DNA of 64,000 bases from positions 620,001 through 684,000 of the forward strand of contig NZ_CP149822.1 in NCBI RefSeq assembly GCF_038396755.1. Direction: 5' to 3'. Below are positions 44,785 through 53,700 of the stretch, in pieces. Both the position numbers and the translations under genes were made by a program. Each line of letters starts with the position of its first letter. Position 1 is the stretch's first letter. The notes under the pieces are model-generated. The model had not been told where the DNA came from, searched no databases, and worked only from the letters and a program-made list of their open reading frames with translations. The DNA comes from Chitinophaga pollutisoli. GTDB taxonomy: Bacteria > Bacteroidota > Bacteroidia > Chitinophagales > Chitinophagaceae.

Positions 44785-46803
44785 ATGAACACAGGAGAAA
44801 ACGAACAAGGACTTCGGACGGTTACTGACCTGATCCGTAAGGGCAGCATCATTATGTTGGCTATTCATTGCTATTTTTTTTGTTATCAGGCCTTCTTTGA
44901 ATGGGGACTTACCGCAAAGATTTCGGATAAAGTACTGGATGGTTTTTCCCCTTACCAGGTATTCAATAATATCCATTTATCCAAACTATTTGTGCTGATA
45001 TTACTATTCCTTTCAGCGCTCGGCAGCAAAGGAAAAAAGGATGAAAAAATTAATAAAGGAGCTGTCATCTCTTTGCTCATTTGTGGATGCGTATTGTTTT
45101 TCGGATCGACAATTTTCATCTATTTATCGATGCCCTCCAAGGTTACCGCGGTTTGGTACATGATTTTCACTACAACTGGATTTTTCCTGTGTCTTAGCGG
45201 CGGAGCCCGTCTTAGCCGGCTGGTTAAGATCAAACTCAGAAAAGATATATTCAATCTGGAAAACGAATCATTTCCACAAGATGAAGTATTACGATTCAAT
45301 GAATATTCAATAAACATACCTGCCGTCTACCGTTGGAAAGGTAAGATGCGTTCATCATTTATTAATATCATCAATCCTTTCCGGGCATGCCTCATTACGG
45401 GTGTGCCCGGATCCCGATGATAGAAAAAAAGAAAGAAATAAGGAAAAAGTTACTTCGTCGTCCGGCATATCATCACGCAGAGTATTGAAAAGGGGTATAC
45501 GATGTTCTGTTACGATTTTAAGTTACCGGACCTATCTATCATCGTATATAATGCATTACTTAAAAACAAACACAAATATGCAAAGGAGCCTTCCTTCTAT
45601 GTCATAAATTTTGATGATCTCTCACACAGCCATCGCTGCAACCCGCTAGATCCTCGGATGATGTCCGACATTACCGATGCCGCTGAATCCAGCCGAAGTA
45701 TCCTGATAGGTCTCAATAAGCAGTGGGCCAGTAAGGTTGGGGATTTTTTTGTGGAGTCTCCAATAAACTTCCTAACAGCTGTTATCTGGTTTCTTCGTGA
45801 ATATGAAGGCGGAAAGTATTGCACCCTCCCACATGTAATAGAACTTTTATCGGTTGATTACCGGGATTTGTTCCCGATTTTAGGCACGGTAGAAACCCTC
45901 TCGACCTATCTCTCACCGTTCCTAACGGCATACCTTAACCGAGCTATGGAACAGTTAGAGGGACAGATTGCTTCTGCTAAGATTGGCCTTGCCCGGTTAT
46001 CTTCTCCTCAGCTTTATTATGTGCTCAGTGGTGACGACTTCACCCTTGATCTCAACAATCCAGATGACCCGAAAATTATCTGCTGCGGAAATAATCCGCT
46101 GAAGATTCAGACATATGGGGCTGTACTTTCCCTTTATGCCAACAGGATGTTGAAGCTAGTAAACCGAAAGGGACAACTGAAGTCATCCCTTATCTTCGAC
46201 GAATACCCTACTGTCTATCTACCCCTTGATACCTGCGTGGCAACTGCGAGGAGCAATCTCGTATCGGTTACGATAGCAGTTCAATCGGTCGAACAACTTC
46301 GAAAGGATTATGGCAAAGAGCAGGCGGAAGTAATCACATCCATTTGCGGCAATATTATCTCCGGGCAAAGCACCGGCGATACTGCGAAGCTCGTTTCGGA
46401 AAGAATTGGCAAGATCGTTCAGGAACGGGAAAGCGTTTCGATTAACAGAACGGACACTTCCTTCTCGCGTAACACTCAACTTGATTTTGCAGTACCCTCA
46501 TCGAGGATATCGATGCTCACAAGCGGAGAGGTAGCCGGATTGGTGGCAGATAATCCGGACGAAGTCATTGAACATAAAGCTTTCCACTGCAGCATTCAGA
46601 ACGACCATGCTGCCATAAAACTGGAAACAGATAATTATAAACCTTTGCCGAAAATCCGCGATGTAAGCCCCTTAGAAGTACATAATAACTACATCAGAAT
46701 TAAGAACGACATCGTCGATATTGTTACTTCTACTATCGATCGCATAAAAGGTGACCCCAACCTTGCGCACCTGCTTATTGTCGACGAAGAAGATAACAAA
46801 TGA
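44785..46803 (+). pseudogene. Type IV coupling protein (VirD4/TraG-like), interrupted in Walker A
   Basis: The inner-membrane ATPase that links relaxosome and secretion channel. The N-terminal part (44785-45420, ending GVPGSR) has several membrane helices and reaches the P-loop. The second part resumes in the same frame as GKSYFVV and continues to 46803, with FDEYPTVYLP as Walker B. Between them 27 nt (45415-45441) encode R-stop-stop-K-K-R-K-K-stop. Removing them restores GVPGSGKS and a 663-residue protein. As written, translation stops inside the ATP site; a fragment might start at the ATG at 45502 but would lack the P-loop. It could be a true lesion or a bypassed insert. Confidence 0.85.
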
Positions 46804-46860
46804 TTAGAACTGCATAGTACATTGATTATTAATAGATTTCATTACAATAACACTAACGGT

Positions 46861-46930
46861 AATCAGCAGAGGGGAAAAATTCAACGGTGCGTTATATTTT
46901 TTCGTAATTTAATAGTACCCTCTGCTGATT
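46861..46930. repeat. 13-bp inverted repeats flanking 44 bp
   Basis: AATCAGCAGAGGG (46861-46873) and CCCTCTGCTGATT (46918-46930) are perfect inverted repeats around an AT-rich 44-nt spacer with a TATATTTT box. They lie between the coupling protein gene and the next ORF. The layout fits either a long hairpin or a small invertible promoter. Confidence 0.7.
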
Positions 46931-46971
46931 CATGCCCTAACAGTACGTTACCTATCGAAAAAACCTTACTT

Positions 46972-47400
46972 ATGATAGAACACATGGTAAACATGAATGA
47001 GATGCTACGGGCTCAGCTCCAATACACTCAATCTGATACTTCCTCTCACAACACCTCCACTGATGGTATTTCTGACTATCAAAGCCTAAAGGAAAAAATC
47101 ACAAAAATACTTTCCGGAGAATTCACTGGCAACTTACAGGCATTTTGCGATGCTTTATCGGGATCTGTCAATAAAATATGTACAGAACTGTATAGCTTAT
47201 ATCTTTCAGCGGTTCAAAGTAAAGATCGGACGTCCAAAAAAGATCAACTTCATTTTTATAGGAATTTATCCAGCCAAATGGAAGAACTCATCTGGCTTAT
47301 TAGCGTCTTATCACCAGCAAACCTTAGTGAGGATAACATCGTTCCCCTATCAATCTACCTGCCACAAAGATCACAACTCCGGAAAAAAACCGTAGCTTAA
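46972..47400 (+). CDS. Hypothetical ICE protein (probably N-terminal half of a larger one)
   Basis: A 142-residue helical protein of unknown family, from the ATG at 46972 (MIEHMVNMNEMLRAQL). A longer frame from the TTG at 46822 would cross the 46861 inverted repeat and is rejected. It stops in TAA just after a seven-A run (47383-47389). Adding one A would continue it, without any stop, into the next ORF to give one 379-residue protein. The next frame is open far upstream of its first ATG, which supports that view. Confidence 0.55.
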   Translation: MIEHMVNMNEMLRAQLQYTQSDTSSHNTSTDGISDYQSLKEKITKILSGEFTGNLQAFCDALSGSVNKICTELYSLYLSAVQSKDRTSKKDQLHFYRNLSSQMEELIWLISVLSPANLSEDNIVPLSIYLPQRSQLRKKTVA

Positions 47401-47504
47401 AAAAGCTACTACCGCATCTGGATGCCCATGCAAAACCCATTATCGAAATTGTACAATCAGCTGTTTACCATCAGCTCAGGCCGGGCAATGCTGTAAGCTA
47501 CCGA

Positions 47505-48110
47505 ATGCTTAATTATATAGATGAACTTCTGGACACCATTTTTGGAGCGGAAGAAAATTCGCCAGGAACTGACATCAACTACCGCCTTCACATTAAGCTC
47601 ATCGCTTACAATTTCAACCATCCCAAATACATCGCTTACTGCAATGGCATGCTTGAAGAAAAATTCAATGATCTACCGGAATCAGAAAAAATAGTGAAAT
47701 ATAGCTGGTATGAAAAGGAACTCAGAAGAATTATACCCGTACCTAACAAGGCATTTTTCACCCACCTCCCTGCTGCCCAACAGTCCTTGCAGATATATGT
47801 TACAGAGGAAATAACTTACCTAAAGTTACTTACTGCCATCCCAACTTCATCCAACACCGATAAGATACGCCTGAACCTGGGCGTAAGTGAAGCCAGTCTA
47901 CTTTTATTAGGTCTTTCTGAAAATGCCGTGGTCGATGAACCGAACTGGTTACGATTTGCTCATAAAATATCCCGATTCTTTTCTACAGTGGGCGCAGAAC
48001 ACATATCACCCGAAAGTGTTAGATCGAATGGTTTCCGCCACAAACCCCAGACGGTAGTATCCCTCATCAATAAACTTTTAGCCGTCATAACCTGGTTACG
48101 CAGTAAGTAA
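47505..48110 (+). CDS. Hypothetical ICE protein (probably C-terminal half of the previous gene)
   Basis: A 201-residue helical protein from the ATG at 47505. The frame is open upstream from about 47384 and reads coherently there (SLKKLLPHLDAHAKPIIEI), but has no ATG in that stretch. It thus looks like the second half of the 46972 gene split by one lost base. The helical character and its place before the RteC-like gene suggest a regulatory protein. I recognise no domain. Confidence 0.6.
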   Translation: MLNYIDELLDTIFGAEENSPGTDINYRLHIKLIAYNFNHPKYIAYCNGMLEEKFNDLPESEKIVKYSWYEKELRRIIPVPNKAFFTHLPAAQQSLQIYVTEEITYLKLLTAIPTSSNTDKIRLNLGVSEASLLLLGLSENAVVDEPNWLRFAHKISRFFSTVGAEHISPESVRSNGFRHKPQTVVSLINKLLAVITWLRSK

Positions 48111-48146
48111 CTCCTTCACTAACACATTGCTTTTCAACAGGACGAA

Positions 48147-48204
48147 GGGTACCGGTACCCGTTACTCTCGGAAGGCGCCGACGTTTGATGCTTCTTGCAT
48201 CAAA
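48147..48204 (+). promoter_or_regulatory. Palindrome and hairpin leader before the RteC-like gene
   Basis: A perfect 14-bp palindrome GGGTACCGGTACCC (48147-48160) and a hairpin TTTGATGC/GCATCAAA with 5-nt loop (48184-48204) stand just before the ATG at 48214. The first could bind a dimeric regulator; the second could control translation. Confidence 0.5.
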
Positions 48205-48213
48205 TGAAGCGTT

Positions 48214-49009
48214 ATGACAGTAGAAAACGACATCCAATTTCCTAGTCTACCAGAAAATGATATGCCGAATGCAGACGTACTTTCCCTGCAGGCATATACC
48301 GACAAGGCCTCCCTCACCTTGAACAACCTGCTCAATCAACGATCGCAAGTTAGAGGCGTCGAGCAACAGCTATCACTATTCAAAAAGATATACCCTACCG
48401 CTTTCGCAGCAATGCTTGCCGGTCGAAAAGCAATCGACTTCATTGTATTTCTTCCCCCGTGGACCAGCAAAGACAATATATTGCCGATACCCTCCATGAA
48501 ATCACTGCATACCGTCGACAGCATCCAGAGGCGTATCGCTACTTCACCCTCTCCAGCACTACACAGGATGAACAATTGTTTATTCCACCTACCAATGGAG
48601 CACCGATGTTCTTATATGACTGGATGGTTCCTCACCTGCCGTTTACGCCCTATACATTTCACTTTGCCAACTTTCTGGCTGGCAAATGGCTTACTGACTG
48701 GATTGAACAATACTTTACGCACCCACCTTCACTCCAACAACGCCACGCACCGCTCAAATGGACAGGAACTCTGGCTGCATTAACCGAAATGATCTATGCA
48801 CTAAACGAAATGGGTGTTTTAGGGTCAGGCAGGCAGGAAATAAATAAGGTAAAAGTCGCCTTCGAAAAGTTCTTCAACACATCTATCGGAAATATTTACA
48901 AAAGCTATGAGCACAATAGGATCAGAAAAAAAGCCGAACGCCATTTCTTGATGCCATGAAAGCCGCGCTGACACGCAGGATGGAGGAAGATGATGAAAAC
49001 GCATTGTAA
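48214..49009 (+). pseudogene. rteC: RteC-like ICE regulator with two frameshifts
   Basis: RteC controls excision genes in CTnDOT-type elements. Here the family sequence runs through three frames. Frame one gives the N-terminus up to KAIDFIVFLP (48214-48453). Frame two gives QQRQYIADTLHEI through LKWTGTLAALTEMIYALNEMGV to RIRKK (to about 48932). Frame three gives TPFLDAMKAALTRRMEEDDENAL (to 49009). One extra C in the C5 tract at 48454-48458 and one extra A in the A7 tract at 48926-48932 restore a 265-residue protein, the usual length. As written the gene is broken; whether in the cell or only in the sequence is open. Confidence 0.75.
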
Positions 49010-49097
49010 ATTCTTTTTGCCACATGGAGAGAAGTGGTAAAAATCGCTTTTCTGCAAATGCATATTTGCATTATAACAATGACACTAAATCTTCTTT

Positions 49098-49601
49098 ATG
49101 ACATCATTTATTCTTCTCACCTTCTCCTGGAGCCACTTCGCGCTCATTTCAAGTCTGGCCTGCTTTGGCTGGATCGCATGGACCTTCAAAGATGAAATTC
49201 TTGGCAAAGGGCCTCCGCCATCCACATCCGGAGCCAAACGCATCTGGACGGTTGAAGAGAAAAAGCCCCAGACATCCAATCAAATACCTGCCATCGCCAC
49301 TGCTGATGACAATTTAGAAAACAATCTGGATGAGGGAGATGAGGACATGACCGATGAAGATGACGAATTCCTTAGAATGGAAAAAATGATTATTGCAATC
49401 GAGAATTTAGTATCAGATCATAAGGCAACACCGGAGAAAGAATTACTCATCGCAGCACTACAACCGCTGTTCCTCAGTAACGAATCATTGAAAGTAAATC
49501 CGTTTCGACTTGCTATCCATAATTATCTATCGAAGATCTCCCTTAAAGAACTGGGCATTGCGTTTACAGACCAGGAAATGAATCAGCTCTGGATAGCTTA
49601 A
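49098..49601 (+). CDS. Hypothetical ICE membrane-anchored protein
   Basis: A 167-residue protein with one N-terminal membrane helix (about 5-27), a Pro-rich linker, a very acidic stretch (about 71-90, rich in Asp and Glu), and a helical C-terminal domain. The topology suggests a membrane-anchored protein with its C-terminal domain in the cytoplasm or periplasm. It lies between the RteC-like gene and traE, where ICEs of this type often have a conserved protein of unknown role. No family name recognised. Confidence 0.6.
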   Translation: MTSFILLTFSWSHFALISSLACFGWIAWTFKDEILGKGPPPSTSGAKRIWTVEEKKPQTSNQIPAIATADDNLENNLDEGDEDMTDEDDEFLRMEKMIIAIENLVSDHKATPEKELLIAALQPLFLSNESLKVNPFRLAIHNYLSKISLKELGIAFTDQEMNQLWIA

Positions 49602-49680
49602 TCACACACCAACCATATTAATAGGGTACCTCAGCCCTACCAACGACCAACCACAGGCCAACAGCCTCTTTTCTAACATA

Positions 49681-49771
49681 AGTGCATGAGCTTTGGTTGC
49701 CCATGGTGAAAGCATCTCGCTTTTGTCAGCGCCGCTACGTGGGGTATGCGGCAGGCAACCAACTCATGCCA
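49681..49771 (+). promoter_or_regulatory. Long hairpin in the traE leader
   Basis: AGTG-CATGAG-TTGGTTGCC on the left pairs with GGCAACCAA-CTCATG-CACT on the right, about 19 bp with small bulges, enclosing GCCGC/GCGGC. It lies 21 nt before the traE ATG in otherwise noncoding DNA. It may be a leader that controls the transfer operon, or a processing site. Confidence 0.6.
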
Positions 49772-49791
49772 CTACCTCAAGCAATTTACCG

Positions 49792-50142
49792 ATGAAAAGA
49801 ATATTCAAGCATTTTAAGGCACCCAAAAGACCCGAAACCTTCTACTACGCCTTCTTCTTACTGTACGGGTTCCTGGTTATGACGACCTCCGTAGACGTGT
49901 TCGCACAGAGTGGCATTACAGGACTACAAAATGCCACTAATGAAGTCACTAAGTATTTCGACCATGGCACCAAACTCATGTATGCCATCGGGGCAATCGT
50001 GGGAATTGTAGGCGCGATCAAGGTTTTTAACAAATTTAATTCGGGGGATAACGACACTGGCAAAGTAGCCAGTGCGTGGCTGGGAAGCTGCATCTTCCTG
50101 ATCGTAGTTTCAGCGATCCTCCGTGGTTTCTTTATCGGTTAA
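49792..50142 (+). CDS. traE: Conjugal transfer protein TraE (DUF4134)
   Basis: A 116-residue small membrane protein of the CTnDOT TraE family, thought to be a VirB2/3-like component of the mating apparatus. An N-terminal hydrophobic segment or signal (ETFYYAFFLLYGFLVMTTSVDVFAQ) precedes a mature part with two helices (YAIGAIVGIVGAIKVF and FLIVVSAILRGFF). NKFNSGDNDTGK between them is the usual hydrophilic loop. I placed the start at 49792 because the longer frame from 49693 runs through the leader hairpin. It is the first gene of the tra operon. Confidence 0.88.
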   Translation: MKRIFKHFKAPKRPETFYYAFFLLYGFLVMTTSVDVFAQSGITGLQNATNEVTKYFDHGTKLMYAIGAIVGIVGAIKVFNKFNSGDNDTGKVASAWLGSCIFLIVVSAILRGFFIG

Positions 50143-50294
50143 GGTTCTTCCTCCATACGCACAATCGGACAGTCACATGCAACCTGCAGATGTTTCTACA
50201 TCAGCAGCCTTTAATTCAGCCAAGGTTAACGCGCTGGCCGGTGCAACCGCCCTGCACCGCCAGCCTTAACCAATTCATTTACCAATATGACAAT

Positions 50295-50744
50295 ATGAAA
50301 GCTACACTGAATCAAATCATACACCGGCGCATGACCGACCACTATCCGGAAAAACTGCTGGAAATGCAGCAAGGCGGAGAATATAGCGGCTTCCTGCAAC
50401 ATATGAGTGAACTCATCTGGTCCAACTGGTACCTGGCTACCCAGGGAGAAGACATCTCCGTCGGATTGGAATTGGTCCGCGAAACATTACTACGCTTGTA
50501 TGGAGCCAGTGCTTTTGATTATGTAGAAACGCTACTGTGCACTCATTTCTCTCAATGGCACCAGGCGCTTGCCGAAGGAGGAATTCTCCGCTATGAAATC
50601 ATCAACATTCTGCAACTCTCTTCAGTGCTCTGGCAACAGTTCCCCCTCCATTTTGATGAAGAACCTAACCCTATGCTTACCACCGGCCTGCTCGATATCA
50701 TCCGAGCTATTCGCATCCCCTCCTATCAACTTACGATTAAATAG
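50295..50744 (+). CDS. Hypothetical ICE protein upstream of the helicase
   Basis: A 149-residue helical soluble protein, no signal, family not recognised. The ATG at 50295 (MKATLNQIIHRRM) is preferred, since the longer frame from 50076 overlaps traE. It ends 2 nt before the start of the giant methyltransferase-helicase gene, indicating coupled translation. In other ICEs a small partner such as DUF1896 occupies this place, but sequence similarity to it is not evident. Confidence 0.6.
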   Translation: MKATLNQIIHRRMTDHYPEKLLEMQQGGEYSGFLQHMSELIWSNWYLATQGEDISVGLELVRETLLRLYGASAFDYVETLLCTHFSQWHQALAEGGILRYEIINILQLSSVLWQQFPLHFDEEPNPMLTTGLLDIIRAIRIPSYQLTIK

Positions 50745-50746
50745 CT

Positions 50747-53700
50747 ATGTCTTTCATTCAATTACATAGAATCAAAGATAACATCGAGGCACTCAAAGCT
50801 GCCGGAGAAATTCTTTCTGGAAAGGAAGCCGATAAAGACATGATCACTTCACTTTCTGAATATCACGGATTCGGCGGCATCAACTATTTATTAAAGGATG
50901 CGCCGCCCAACAGCAAGATAGAGGCCGCCCTGCGCCAATTGCGAGAGCTAATCGGTGAGCAGTTCCCCAACGACATTGAGCAGGTTCAAGAAAGCCTCGA
51001 AGCCAGCCTGCTAACCGCCTTTTACACCCCACCCTATATTCCAAAGGCCTTATATAAGTCCTTATCCGACTGTGGCATCTTTCCTAAAAGTATACTCGAT
51101 CCTGCCGCAGGTAATGGCATCTTCCTGACCGAAGCATTCAAGGAATATCCTTCTCTTGAATCCTATACCGCGATTGAAAAAGACATTCTTACTGGCAATA
51201 TTCTAAAAGCATACGCTACCACCTGGCCAGCGAATGGCACCGTACTGGTCTCAGGACTGGAGCAGGTATCTTCTCAGGATTTTGAGAAATACGATCTGGC
51301 CGCCACCAATATTCCATTTGGCCCACTTCAGATATTTGATCCAGAAGTGGATACCGTCTATAAATCCCGCATCCATCTCTACTTTTTCGGCAAAACACTC
51401 CAGCTCGTCAATGAGGGCGGCCTAATTGCCTTTGTCGTTACGGAAAATTTCCTCAACTCCCCTGGCAATGCCGACGCCCGTAAGCAGGTGCTGCTATCCT
51501 CTGATTTTATCGCGCTGGCTGCACTTCCGCACAACCTGATGGAAGACTATAGCGGTACAGCGGTAGGGACACATCTGCTTGTTTTGCAGAAAAGAGATGG
51601 GAAAAAGCTACTCTCTGAAATGGAGGAAGACCTGGTACAAACTATCCTGATCCAAAATCCGGCAGGTGACTTTCATAAGAATAAGTATCTACACCAGCAT
51701 CCGGAACTTTGTATTGCACACGAAAGAGGAGTTGGCCTGAATCTTTATGGAAAACCATCTGAAATTTTAAAATATAACGGACGCCTGGAAACGATAACGG
51801 GTCCGCTCACGGAAGTGCTCTCCATCCAAATTGCAGAAAACTATCAGCAGCGCTTGCAGCGAACGTTTCCCCCGAATATCACGCAAAAGCCAAATCAGAT
51901 TCGGCCTTCGCTGGTAAAACTGCCGATGCCGCCAGTTTCTGAATTAAAGAACACCGTGCAGCTCGGACTTTTCGATAACGCTCCGGAAGAGCATAATTCA
52001 AAAGCACTTTCTTATATAAAGGACAAAGACCTGGACAAAGTGGCCAGGGAAACCGTATCCATTATTGGCACCATCCAAACCACAGACGACCCAGATCATG
52101 ATACAATCGTTGTACTGAAAGGGCGCACCGCCACATCCAAACTTTTCATTTATAAAATCGCCGCAAATGCTGAAGGCATTAAAACATCCAACAGCTGGAT
52201 CACCGGAAGTGCACTACTATCTGCCTTACAAGCCATAAAAAACCAATTGGCGGAATTTGACCACCAATACCGATTTATCGGCGACCAGACATTTAAAGAT
52301 ATTTTTCAATACGAACATCGCCAATCACTCAAAGATCTGCCCCCGTTTTATAAAGCAGGAACTTTCATTGTGCAAGATGGTAAGGCTGGCACCATCAGTG
52401 ACATCAACGACGATAAGCACACAGGGTATTTCAATCCCCTGCTGATTTCTGAAAAAGACAGGATCTTTTTACAAAGCTATTGCAAGGTCCGCGACGCTTT
52501 CCACTTACTGTTTGAAACTGAGAGAGCAGAGCAACAACCCCAGCCTGAACTACGCAAATCCCTTGTTGCCGCCTACCAGGCTTTTTCTCAAAGTCATGGT
52601 CAATTCAACCTCGCCATCAATCGGAAAAGGATTCTGGAATATGATCAGGGTTTGGGTTTTGTCAGCTTATCAGCGGTGGAACGCAGAACAGATCAGGGAT
52701 ACACCACCAGCGACCTTTTTGATAGACCATTACTAGGCATTAACCATGCGGATCTTACGCTCACCGATCCCGTTTCTGCTTTGGCTTACACCCTGCAGCA
52801 AATCGGGAAGATCGATATTGATCGCATTGCTGCCACCTGTAACCTTACGGAAGAAGAATGCCTGGCCGCCCTTAAAGGAAAGATCTACTTCGATCCGACA
52901 ACTGAGGCATGGCAGACAGCTTCTCGATACCTCAGTGGTAACGTTGCTGTTAAGATGCAGACTGCCCGGGAGGCGCTAAACAAAGACCCCAACAACACCT
53001 ACCTTCAGGAGAGCCTGCACGCCATCGAGCAAGTCCAACCTGCGCCTATTCCCTTCGAGCTACTAGATTTCAATCTCGGAGAACGATGGATGCCTACTGA
53101 ATTCCTCTCCCGGTTTGCTTCCTCTTATTTCCAAACCGAGACCAAGGTTGAATATTTTGCCAGTTCGGATCGTTACGTAGTACAACCCGCTGCTAAGAAT
53201 GCAAACATTACAGAACTTTTCTCCGTCACTTCCAAAGACGGGACCCATATGCAGGGGCATATCTTGATGGAGAATGCCCTGGAAAACACCACGCCTCAAT
53301 TCACCTACAAAGCCGAACGACATGGCAACAACGTCAGGCTGCCGGACACAGAAACAAACCTGTTGGCAGAGGAGAAGATCAGTACCATGCGTAAAGCATT
53401 TGAAAAATGGATTAAACAAGTCCCTGATGCTGATAAGGAACTATTGGAAAACCTTTACAATAGTAAATTCAATAATTCGGTACTGCGTAAATATGACGGA
53501 AGCCATCTGACATTTCCCGATCTCGACTATGCAAGTTTACAAATAAAAGAATTACGGCCTAACCAGCGCGACGGCGTTTGGCGTATCATTGAAGATCATG
53601 GCGGCCTGATGGATCATGATATGGGTTCCGGCAAAACACTCACTGCCATCGTGGCGTCCTATGAGATGCGCAGAATGGCACTGGTCAAAAAGCCTATGAT

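Noticed and set aside
45401..45607. ORF in another frame across the Walker A insert
   Set aside because: Its Lys/Arg/Ser-rich translation matches nothing in coupling proteins; the original frame resumes exactly as GKSYFVV after 27 nt, so a frameshift is not the explanation.
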